From: Drosophila miranda
Taxonomy: Eukaryota > Arthropoda > Insecta > Diptera > Drosophilidae
Assembly: GCF_003369915.1 (NCBI RefSeq)
Contig: NC_046676.1
Location: 23,064,001-23,128,000, forward strand
DNA length: 64,000 bases
Reading direction: 5' to 3'
Shown piece after piece: positions 1 through 9,755 of the stretch. The stretch's first letter is position 1; every line of letters starts with the position of its first letter. A program made the translations under genes and the position numbers. The notes below the pieces were generated by a model, which worked only from the letters and a program-made list of their open reading frames with translations, did not search any database and was not told the DNA's origin.

Positions 1-18
1 TATATTAATATATACCAG

Positions 19-3000
19 CATCCTGGTGATCGAGGCCATCGATTACTTCCTGCAGCAGTCGGATCATGCCCAGTCCATCGATCTGTGCATCTACCAGGCT
101 TGCCTGATCAAACAGCTGGCCAACTACGGCATTGATCCTCGTCCCAGTCTGCAGTGCTTGCTTCGCGTATTGCTTGCGACTCGGGAGCATACGCGGAATC
201 ACTACCATGTGCTCTTGGTTCTGCTGGCGGAAGTGCTGCACGTCTTGTCCCCCTTCTACTTGGCCGACTTGCTGCGGATCATTGTCTTCGTGGTCGTGCA
301 GGAGCGCTGTGGCCATGAATACATTCTGAACATGTGTCTGGATGGCATCATTCAGTGGATGTCTCAGACTGCATTCATACACGCCGAGGGGCTGGCTCTG
401 GCTAACCAGATAGTGCAGCGTGTGCTCGACCTCCAACAGTCGGATGAGGGCGAGCGGATATCCACCAAGCAACTGAAGCCGGCCCACATGCGCAACTATC
501 ATCCGGACATTGCGATTGCATTTGATCTGGCCAATCTTGTGGAGTCGTTCGATGCCTCCGAGAATCAGGATGTTTTCGCCTTTGTCGACGCCCTAAATGT
601 CAAGTCAAACACGGTCTTCTGCCAGCGCCTCCATCTCTTCTTGCGCGCCCTCTTTCTGTCCCGACAACCGCCCGTTGACTGCTGGTTCAAGATCTACTAG
701 GTGATTCTGCAGACCATTAAGGTAAACGAGGGCATCGCCTACGACTTCCTCATGACCTACATCTTCAAGCTGGCCCACGAGAACAATCCTGAGCTGCAAC
801 TGGAGTTGCTTCAAGGTCTGCCCCATTTTGCCGTATCCAAGGTGAGCTCTCAAATGAACATCACTTGAATCTTCCACTGAAACATGTCCCGTTTTGCGAA
901 GGACAACGTGCCCATGATTCTGAACACCATTCGAATTTTGTCCACCGAGAATGGTACCTTCTGTGTGGACCTGTATCTACGACTGTGGCGCGTGGAGTCG
1001 AGCACCTATCCCTTCCTGCTGAAGCAAGTGGCTCAACCGCTGCCGGAGGGCGATAAGCGCTGGGAGCTTCAAGTAGCCCGAGCACATGCCATGCGGGAAA
1101 TCTGCCAGGAAAAGTAGCCCACAAATTTATACCGATCTTGTATCCTTTTTCTAATCTTATACCCATCTTTTGCAGGCCAACATTGCATGGATCGGAGCTG
1201 CTACCTCACCTTAGCAATACGTTAAACAGCTGCACCGATGAATCGGGGGATCTGGCTACGTCTCTGGCGTTGGATGCTCTTTATGCCTTGTGTGACAGCC
1301 ACACTGTCAATATTTCTTCCACCTGGCACGCTCTGGGCAGCAAGTTTCGCGGCGAACAGCGTCCACAGACCCTTAGGTCTCTGTACCATTTCTTTGGCTT
1401 GGTTCCGCTGCTGCAGACACCCACACTGGAGTACGAGAAAGTTGCGGATGATGCCCTAGAGCAGCTGTGGCAGGCCATCAGTCGACCGGGAACAGATGCG
1501 GCACAGGTTCGCAATGCTCTGGCAGCCCTAAAGAGCTATGAGCCAGGAAGCACGCTCAACCTGCGGCACATTCCGGCTCAGTTTCGTTTTGAGATTGTCG
1601 GTGGAGCAGTGGGAGGACTTAGTGGCCGAGAGGTGGTGGATCTGCTGGAAGAGACCGTCCCCGGCGAGGTGTGGGTGCAGCTACTACAGAAGATTCGCCC
1701 GGAATGTGGAGATGCAGCAGCTGATCTGATTTCCCATCACATAAGCAACGAAATAAACGGCTTTCGGAGCGGAGTCTACCGCCTGCCCGAGGGCAAGCCG
1801 GAGCCACGCAAGCTAGTGGGTTTGTTCGGGACCCTCCCGCTCCGTGCAGTAACCAACTACATGGTGAGCCAGGCCCGCTTCGGAGACTACGTGTCAGAGC
1901 CCTATGCAGGGACCTTTCCCCTTAGGGCGCTGTCCAATAAATTTCCCAAGCCGATACCACCGCTCGATTGGAGCTGCTTGACGAGCTTCTTTCACCTATC
2001 CTTCGATGCAAGGAAGTACTGCATCATGATAGCCAAGAATCAGGCGTCGAGCTCAGGCACAGCGAAGCGTTTGCTAGAGAACTTCCTGGTAGAATTCGAG
2101 CCTAATTGCTTCGAGGAGGATCTGCTGTTACTGTTCTCACTGCTACCGGAGATCGCCAGCAACGTGGGCCTTCAGATCATAAAGAACTTTGCCGAGAAAG
2201 TGGCTGTCTATTGCTTCAAAGAGTCACAGATAAACGACTTTGTCGAGGGTGAGTTTACACTTTTTATACCCGATACTCAAAATGAGTATTGGAGTATATT
2301 AGATTTTTGGTAAAAGTGGATGTGTGTAACGTCCAGAAGGAATCGTTTCCGACCCCATAAAGTATATATATTCTTGATCAGCATCAATAACCGAGTCGAT
2401 TGAGCCCTGTCTGTCTGTCCGTCCGTCCGTCTGTCCGTCCCCTTCAGCGCTTAGTGCTCAAAGACTATAAGAGCTAGAGCAACGTTGTTTTGGATCCAGA
2501 CAAAAATATTTCAAAACTTCGCCCCGCCCACTTCCGCCCCCACAAAGGACGAAAATCTGTGGCATCCACATTTTTAAAGATACGATAAAACCAAAAACGC
2601 AGAATCGTAGAGGATGACTATATGTTCTAGAGTGTAAAATCTCAACCAGATCGTATAATTATTATAGCCAGAATCAAGAAAACAATTTCATTCTTTCTCG
2701 CTCTGTTTCATGTACGAAAATCTGGGGCATCCACAAATCTCAGAGACTATTAAGGCTAGAGTAACCAAATTTGGTATCCGCACTTCTGTTAGATCTCACT
2801 ATAAAACGTATATCTCAGAATTTCGCCCCACCCCCTTCCGCCCCCACAAAGGACGAAAATCTGTTGCATCCACAATATTGCAGATTCGAGAAAACTAAAA
2901 ACGCAGAATCATAGATAATGACCATATCTATCAGACTGCTGAATCTGGATCAGATCGGATCATTTTTATACCCAAAAGGAACAAATCAATTTGTACTGGC

Positions 3001-3972
3001 TACGCAGCGCCCGACGTCACGCTCAGACTGATTTTCTGTCTCTCTCGCACGCACTCTTTGTCGTGTCGTTTAATATTAGCGGCGTCTGCCGGAGGAGAGC
3101 CATACTGACTAAGTATCGGGTATAACTGTAGAGTTGCGGTGTCCGCAGCAACTCACAACGTTCCCCCTCGTTTTTGCTTGCTTTTTGTCCAGGCGATGAC
3201 CTTGTATCATCTTGTTTGCAGGATGCCTTTTTGAAAAGTTTTTGGACAGCGTCAAGAACATTTTCACGGGAAAGTGCGACCTACCACCCGAAGTGTTGGA
3301 TGTTTTCACACTGATTGTAGAGCGCTACATGGACTCGATGAATCTGGACTCGAGGCTGTTTGAGCGCTACACAGAGGTGGTGGCCGTTTTGCATCCGAAT
3401 GCTATCGACGGGCTGACCACGCCCGCCAATTGGTGGGAGACGCCCATAGGCAAGCTAAAAAAGGCCACCATCATCCGATGCTATCTGGTGCTGTATAACG
3501 AGAAGTTGCCCAACCCACTCAAATGGCTGACGCCCATTATTGATGCCTACGAGAAGCGCACGGAGGAGCGCTCCTTCTTCTATCGCCACTTGGCTGCCAC
3601 TCTGTATGCCTTTGGAAGCGATGAACATGCCTGTAACTGGATCATGGAAATATTCCTGGAGATCCAGATGCTGCTGGCCGAGGCCTCCAACAAGGAGAAG
3701 GTTAACAGGGCACTCTATCTGCTGGACATCTTTGTTCTGGCCGTGGATGTGCTCTCCGGCTGTGCCGTGCTGCTGGGCAGTGTCGATGTGGTGGCCACAG
3801 ACGATAAGCAGCGACTCAATCTCTTTCCCGAGAGCTTGCAGTATCTGTGCGACCACATATTCTGGAAGGACCATGAAGCAACGGTGAGTGAAGAAGACTC
3901 AACTATATGCCACTTTCTTGATCATTTTTGTATCGACTTTCAGGTCTATGAATTCCTATTTAATCTATATAT
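19..3972 (+). pseudogene. FOCAD-like: FOCAD-like copy U1, nonsense in exon A, 3' end fused to U2
   Basis: Exons A 19-841, B 902-1113, C 1176-2248, D 3222-3883 and a truncated E 3944-3972. Family assignment rests on residue patterns shared with human focadhesin as I remember it, for example STWHALGSKF (human STWNALSPKL) and PPLDWSCLTSFF (human PPVNWAALLSPL). A GAG to TAG change at 698-700 stops the protein in exon A; the same stop occurs in U5 and U8. Exons B, C and D are open. The last codon of D is ACG (Thr) where most copies have AAG, next to an intact GTGAGT donor. Exon E keeps only VYEFLFNLY before it merges with intron 1 of the next unit, so the normal C-terminus, stop and poly(A) signal are missing. 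Exon 1 lies off the left edge or is absent. Confidence 0.88.
2265..3175. mobile_element. DINE-1/INE-1-like Helitron relic in C/D intron of U1
   Basis: The intron 2249-3221 (973 nt) is mostly one element. It starts TATACCCGATACT (2265-2277) and has the inverted match AGTATCGGGTATA at 3112-3124, a perfect 13-nt pair. Inside are the DINE-typical 'cgtttccgaccccataaag', the TCTGTCTGTCCGTC core repeat, and two related 'cgccc..acttccgccccc' blocks. After the 3' inverted match comes a hairpin (gagttgcgg-tgt-ccg-cag-caactc) and 'cgttccccctcgttttt', the layout of the INE-1 3' end as I remember it. It encodes no transposase. Because it sits at the same place in all copies, it inserted before the array expanded. 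A GA-rich stretch (TCTCTCTC at 3039-3046) lies near the 3' end. Confidence 0.8.
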
Positions 3973-4233
3973 GTATGTTTATGGCTTACTCAACTTCAAT
4001 CAGTGTTGTTTGCTAAACAGTCATTGTAAGTTCGAGGACAGTAACATTGTCCAATCTAAATCCTGGACAAGAGTTGTGAGTCATGCAGCAATGCTTTTTT
4101 TGCTTCACCTGCTCGGGCTATTCAAAATCGATGGTCAACCTGGGCGGGCATCAAAGGAAGGACCGGCACAGTACCAAGGGCTCTCTCCCTAATGCCGCAG
4201 GACACACAAATCATGTATATTAATATATACCAG
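3944..4233 (+). other. Exon E / intron 1 fusion U1-U2
   Basis: Exon E reads GTCTATGAATTCCTATTTAA... to 'ctatata' and then 'tgtatgtttatgg' of intron 1, with a 2-nt TA overlap. The end of E, the 3' UTR, the promoter and exon 1 (~0.65 kb) are lost. A GTATGT donor survives at 3973; splicing it to the acceptor before 4234 gives ...TAT AT|C ATC CTG, in frame with exon A of U2. Unspliced, the frame runs into intron 1 and stops at 4190-4192. The remaining ~260 nt is intron 1 with no other gene. Confidence 0.75.
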
Positions 4234-6554
4234 CATCCTGGTGATCGAGGCCATCGATTACTTCCTGCAGCAGTCGGATCATGCCCAGTCCATCGATCTG
4301 TGCATCTACCAGGCTTGCCTGATCAAACAGCTGGCCAACTACGGCATTGATCCTCGTCCCAGTCTGCAGTGCTTGCTTCGCGTATTGCTTGCGACTCGGG
4401 AGCATACGCGGAATCACTACCATGTGCTCTTGGTTCTGCTGGCGGAAGTGCTGCACGTCTTGTCCCCCTTCTACTTGGCCGACTTGCTGCGGATCATTGT
4501 CTTCGTGGTCGTGCAGGAGTGCTGTGGCCATGAATACATTCTGAACATGTGTCTGGATGGCATCATTCAGTGGATGTCTCAGACTGCATTCATACACGCC
4601 GAGGGGCTGGCTCTGGCTAACCAGATAGTGCAGCGTGTGCTCGACCTCCAACAGTCGGATGAGGGCGAGCGGATATCCACCAAGCAACTGAAGCCGGCCC
4701 ACATGCGCAACTATCATCCGGACATTGCGATTGCATTTGATCTGGCCAATCTTGTGGAGTCGTTCGATGCCTCCGAGAATCAGGATGTTTTCGCCTTTGT
4801 CGACGCCCTAAATGTCAAGTCAAACACGGTCTTCTGCCAGCGCCTCCATCTCTTCTTGCGCGCCCTCTTTCTGTCCCGACAACCGCCCGTTGACTGCTGG
4901 TTCAAGATCTACGAGGTGATTCTGCAGACCATTAAGGTAAACGAGGGCATCGCCTACGACTTCCTCATGACCTACATCTTCAAGCTGGCCCACGAGAACA
5001 ATCCTGAGCTGCAACTGGAGTTGCTTCGAGATCTGCCCCATTTTGCCGTATCCAAGGTGAGCTCTCAAATGAACATCACTTGAATCTTCCACTGAAACAT
5101 GTCCCGTTTTGCGAAGGACAACGTGCCCATGATTCTGAACACCATTCGAAATCTGTCCACCGAGAATGGTACCTTCTGTGTGGACCTGTATCTACGACTG
5201 TGGCGCGTGGAGTCGAGCACCTATCCCTTCCTGCTGAAGCAAGTGGCTCAACCGCTGCCGGAGGGCGATAAGCGCTGGGAGCTTCAAGTAGCCCGAGCAC
5301 ATGCCATGCGGAAAATCTGCCAGGAAAAGTAGCCCACAAATTTATACCGATCTTGTATCCTTTTTCTAATCTTATACCCATCTTTTGCAGGCCAACATTG
5401 CATGGATCGGAGCTGCTACCTCACCTTAGCAATACGTTAAACAGCTGCACCGATGAATCGGGGGATCTGGCTACGTCTCTGGCGTTGGATGCTCTTTATG
5501 CCTTGTGTGACAGCCACACTGTCAATATTGCTTCCACCTGGCACGCTCTGGGCAGCAAGTTTCGCGGCGAACAGCGTCCACAGACCCTTAGGTCTCTGTA
5601 CCATTTCTTTGGCTTGGTTCCGCTGCTGCAGACACCCACACTGGGTACCTGCGGTACATTCCGGCTCAGTTTCGTTTTGAGATTGTCGGTGGAGCAGTGG
5701 GAGGACTTAGTGGCCGAGAGGTGGTGGATCTGCAGGAAGAGACCGTCCCCGGCGAGGTGTGGGTGCAGCTACTACAGAAGATTCGCCCGGAATGTGGAGA
5801 TGCAGCAGCTGATCTGATTTCCCATCACATAAGCAACGAAATAAACGGCTTTCGGAGCGGAGTCTACCGCCTGCCCGAGGGCAAGCCGGAGCCACGCAAG
5901 CTAGTGGGTTTGTTCGGGACCCTCCCGCTCCGTGCAGTAACCAACTACATGGTGAGCCAGGCCCGCTTCGGAGACTACGTGTCAGAGCCCTATGCAGGGA
6001 CCTTTCCCCTTAGGGCGCTGTCCAATAAATTTCCCAAGCCGATACCACCGCTCGATTGGAGCTGCTTGACGAGCTTCTTTCACCTATCCTTTGATGCAAG
6101 GAAGTACTGCATCATGATAGCCAAGAATCAGGCGTCGAGCTCAGGCACAGCGAAGCGTTTGCTAGAGAACTTCCTGGTAGAATTCGAGCCTAATTGCTTC
6201 GAGGAGGATCTGCTGTTACTGTTCTCACTGCTACCGGAGATCGCCAGCAACGTGGGCCTTCAGATCATAAAGAACTTTGCCGAGAAAGTGGCTGTCTATT
6301 GCTTCAAAGAGTCACAGATAAACGACTTTGTCGAGGGTGAGTTTACACTTTTTATACCCGATACTCAAAATGAGTATTGGAGTATATTAGATTTTTGGTA
6401 AAAGTGGATGTGTGTAACGTCCAGAAGAAATCGTTTCCGACCCCATAAAGTATATATATTCTTGATCAGCATCAATAACCGAGTCGATTGAGCCCTGTCT
6501 GTCTGTCCGTCCGTCCGTCTGTCCGTCTGTCCGTCTGTCCGTCCCCTTCAGCGC
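4234..6554 (+). pseudogene. FOCAD-like: FOCAD-like copy U2, exon C deletion, 3' half missing
   Basis: Exons A 4234-5056, B 5117-5328 and C 5391-6336. A and B are open. Exon C is 946 nt rather than 1073: a net 127-nt deletion near 5645-5649 joins 'acactggg' to 'cctgcggtacatt', removing the EYEKVADDALEQLW segment and shifting the frame so that translation stops at 5815-5817. After exon C the DINE-containing intron runs only to about 6554, where it jumps into exon B of another copy, so exons D and E of this unit are gone. It has no exon 1 of its own, because U1's truncated exon E leads directly into its intron 1. A minor variant is Asp for Gly in LLRDLPHF. The cggtacatt variant at the deletion edge is also seen in U11 (about 42582). 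Confidence 0.87.
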
Positions 6555-6555
6555 T
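6353..6555. mobile_element. Truncated DINE-like element of U2
   Basis: This holds the first ~200 nt of the element, including an expanded TCTGTCCGTC core, cut at AGCGCT where the sequence jumps into exon B of U3. Confidence 0.8.
6550..6555 (+). other. Recombination junction U2 intron / U3 exon B (AGCGCT)
   Basis: The DINE element reads normally to 'ccccttcagcgct' and then continues as exon B 'agcgctgggagcttcaag' rather than 'agcgcttagtgctc'. The six bases AGCGCT are common to both parents (element at about 2446-2452 and exon B at about 1057-1062 in U1). This is a microhomology-mediated or unequal-exchange breakpoint that removed exons D and E of U2 and exons 1, A and most of B of U3. Confidence 0.9.
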
Positions 6556-7757
6556 GGGAGCTTCAAGTAGCCCGAGCACATGCCATGCGGGAAATCTGCC
6601 AGGAAAAGTAGCCCACAAATTTATACCGATCTTGTATCCTTTTTCTAATCTTATACCCATCTTTTGCAGGCCAACATTGCATGGATCGGAGCTGCTACCT
6701 CACCTTAGCAATACGTTAAACAGCTGCACCGATGAATCGGGGGATCTGGCTACGTCTCTGGCGTTGGATGCTCTTTATGCCTTGTGTGACAGCCACACTG
6801 TCAATATTGCTTCCACCTGGCACGCTCTGGGCAGCAAGTTTCGCGGCGAACAGCGTCCACAGACCCTTAGGTCTCTGTACCATTTCTTTGGCTTGGTTCC
6901 GCTGCTGCAGACACCCACACTGGAGTACGAGAAAGTTGCGGATGATGCCCTAGAGCAGCTGTGGCAGGCCATCAGTCGACCGGGAACAGATGCGGCACAG
7001 GTTCGCAATGCTCTGGCAGCCCTAAAGAGCTATGAGCCAGGAAGCACGCTCAACCTGCGGCACATTCCGGCTCAGTTTCGTTTTGAGATTGTCGGTGGAG
7101 CAGTGGGAGGACTTAGTGGCCGAGAGGTGGTGGATCTGCTGGAAGAGACCGTCCCCGGCGAGGTGTGGGTGCAGCTACTACAGAAGATTCGCCCGGAATG
7201 TGGAGATGCAGCAGCTGATCTGATTTCCCATCACATAAGCAACGAAATAAACGGCTTTCGGAGCGGAGTCTACCGCCTGCCCGAGGGCAAGCCGGAGCCA
7301 CGCAAGCTAGTGGGTTTGTTCGGGACCCTCCCGCTCCGTGCAGTAACCAACTACATGGTGAGCCAGGCCCGCTTCGGAGACTACGTGTCAGAGCCCTATG
7401 CAGGGACCTTTCCCCTTAGGGCGCTGTCCAATAAATTTCCCAAGCCGATACCACCGCTCGATTGGAGCTGCTTGACGAGCTTCTTTCACCTATCCTTCGA
7501 TGCAAGGAAGTACTGCATCATGATAGCCAAGAATCAGGCGTCGAGCTCAGGCACAGCGAAGCGTTTGCTAGAGAACTTCCTGGTAGAATTCGAGCCTAAT
7601 TGCTTCGAGGAGGATCTGCTGTTACTGTTCTCACTGCTACCGGAGATCGCCAGCAACGTGGGCCTTCAGATCATAAGGACTTTGCCGAGAAAGTGGCTGT
7701 CTATTGCTTCAAAGAGTCACAGATAAACGACTTTGTCGAGGGTGAGTTTACACTTTT

Positions 7758-8697
7758 TATACCCGATACTCAAAATGAGTATTGGAGTATATTAGATTTG
7801 TGGTAAAAGTGGATGTGTGTAACGTCCAGAAGGAATCGTTTCCGACCCCATAAAGTATATATATTCTTGATCAGCATCAATAACCGAGTCGATTGAGCCC
7901 TGTCTGTCTGTCCGTCCGTCCGTCTGTCCGTCTGTCCGTCCCCTTCAGCGCTTAGTGCTCAAAGACTATAAGAGCTAGAGCAACGTTGTTTTGGATCCAG
8001 ACTTTTGTGATATGTCACTGCTACAAAAATATTTCAAAACTTCGCCCCGCCCACTTCCGCCCCCACAAAGGACGAAAATCTGTGGCATCCACATTTTTAA
8101 AGATACGATAAAACCAAAAACGCAGAATCGTAGAGGATGACTATATGTTCTAGAGTGTAAAATCTCAACCAGATCGTATAATTATTATAGCCAGAATCAA
8201 GAAAACAATTTCATTCTTTCTCGCTCTGTTTCATGTACGAAAATCTGGGGCATCCACAAATCTCAGAGACTATTAAGGCTAGAGTAACCAAATTTGGTAT
8301 CCGCACTTCTGTTAGATCTCACTATAAAACGTATATCTCAGAATTTCGCCCCACCCCCTTCCGCCCCCACAAAGGACGAAAATCTGTTGCATCCACAATA
8401 TTGCAGATTCGAGAAAACTAAAAACGCAGAATCATAGATAATGACCATATCTATCAGACTGCTGAATCTGGATCAGATCGGATCATTTTTATACCCAAAA
8501 GGAACAAATCAATTTGTACTGGCTACGCAGCGCCCGACGTCACGCTCAGACTGATTTTCTGTCTCTCTCGCACGCACTCTTTGTCGTGTCGTTTAATATT
8601 AGCGGCGTCTGCCGGAGGAGAGCCATACTGACTAAGTATCGGGTATAACTGTAGAGTTGCGGTGTCCGCAGCAACTCACAACGTTCCCCTCGTTTTT
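7758..8697. mobile_element. DINE-like element, intron of U3
   Basis: Intron 7742-8743 (1002 nt). It carries a 21-nt segment 'ttttgtgatatgtcactg..' after 'ccagac' that is absent from U1 and U4-U10 but present in U12, U14, U15 and U16, marking an element subtype. Confidence 0.8.
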
Positions 8698-9465
8698 GCT
8701 TGCTTTTTGTCCAGGCGATGACCTTGTATCATCTTGTTTGCAGGATGCCTTTTTGAAAAGTTTTTGGACAGCGTCAAGAACATTTTCACGGGAAAGTGCG
8801 ACCTACCACCCGAAGTGTTGGATGTTTTCACACTGATTGTAGAGCGCTACATGGACTCGATGAATCTGGACTCGAGGCTGTTTGAGCGCTACACAGAGGT
8901 GGTGGCCGTTTTGCATCCGAATGCCATCGACGGGCTGACCACGCCCGCCAATTGGTGGGAGACGCCCATAGGCAAGCTAAAAAAGGCCACCATCATCCGA
9001 TGCTATCTGGTGCTGTATAACGAGAAGTTGCCCAACCCACTCAAATGGCTGACGCCCATTATTGATGCCTACGAGAAGCGCACGGAGGAGCGCTCCTTCT
9101 TCTATCGCCACTTGGCTGCCACTCTGTATGCCTTTGGAAGCGATGAACATGCCTGTAACTGGATCATGGAAATATTCCTGGAGATCCAGATGCTGCTGGC
9201 CGAGGCCTCCAACAAGGAGAAGGTTAACAGGGCACTCTATCTGCTGGACATCTTTGTTCTGGCCGTGGATGTGCTCTCCGGCTGTGCCGTGCTGCTGGGC
9301 AGTGTCGATGTGGTGGCCACAGACGATAAGCAGCGACTCAATCTCTTTCCCGAGAGCTTGCAGTATCTGTGCGACCACATATTCTGGAAGGACTATGAAG
9401 CAACGGTGAGTGAAGAAGACTCAACTATATGCCACTTTCTTGATCATTTTTGTATCGACTTTCAG

Positions 9466-9755
9466 GTCTATGAATTCCTATTTAATCTATATATGTATGT
9501 TTATGGCTTACTCAACTTCAATCAGTGTTGTTTGCTAAACAGTCATTGTAAGTTCGAGGACAGTAACATTGTCCAATCTAAATCCTGGACAAGAGTTGTG
9601 AGTCATGCAGCAATGCTTTTTTTGCTTCACCTGCTCGGGCTATTCAAAATCGATGGTCAACCTGGGCGGGCATCAAAGGAAGGACCGGCACAGTACCAAG
9701 GGTTCTCTCCCTAATGCCGCAGGACACACAAATCATGTATATTAATATATACCAG
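9466..9755 (+). other. Exon E / intron 1 fusion U3-U4
   Basis: Same breakpoint as the U1-U2 fusion, donor GTATGT at 9495, next acceptor before 9756, in-frame phase. The unspliced frame stops at 9712-9714. Confidence 0.75.

Larger units (their letters stand above)
6550..9494 (+). pseudogene. FOCAD-like: FOCAD-like copy U3, 5'-truncated and frameshifted
   Basis: The copy begins inside exon B (6550-6607), with no exon 1, no exon A and most of B missing. Exon C is 6670-7741, D 8744-9405, truncated E 9466-9494. Near the end of exon C, about 7674-7680, 'ataaagaac' is shortened to 'ataaggac'; the 1-nt loss shifts the frame and stops translation at 7724-7726. The identical lesion is present in U16. 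Exon D is open and has His to Tyr in the 'WKDYEAT' stretch, plus the Lys to Thr donor-flanking variant shared with U1. Exon E is fused to intron 1 of U4 as in U1. No start codon is available in the normal position. Confidence 0.86.

Noticed and set aside
5-18. TATATTAATATATA palindrome before exon A as a terminator or origin element
   Set aside because: It is the AT-rich end of intron 1 next to the CAG acceptor, conserved only because the units are duplicated.
5-502. A long antisense open frame (165 codons) opposite exon A, repeated in most copies, and others opposite exons C and D
   Set aside because: They are mirror frames of real exons; their conservation follows from the sense copies being near-identical. 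They resemble no family I recognise, and the sense strand has the introns, promoter motifs and FOCAD similarity.
884-1117. An independent ORF starting at ATG 'MSRFAKDNV...' in each copy
   Set aside because: The ATG lies inside the 60-nt A/B intron and the frame is simply that of exon B; the exon continues from exon A through a consensus splice.
2410-2442. TCTGTCTGTCCGTCCGTC tracts as a CRISPR array or independent minisatellite
   Set aside because: They are the internal short repeat of the DINE-like element, without unique spacers, and occur in every copy of the intron.
2521-2560. The two 'cgcccacttccgcccccacaaaggacg' blocks as regulatory zinc-finger sites
   Set aside because: They are the internal duplicated blocks typical of DINE/INE-1 elements; nothing ties them to gene control.
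3944-4192. A separate small gene encoded by the exon E / intron 1 read-through frame (VYEFLFNLYMYVYGLL...)
   Set aside because: It is the chance extension of exon E into intron 1 after the fusion deletion; length and end differ between copies because of T-tract changes. Possible only as an aberrant C-terminus.
19-4192. Retroposed processed copies of FOCAD
   Set aside because: All introns, the intronic transposon and the promoter are duplicated along with the exons, and there are no poly(A) tails or target-site duplications around units.
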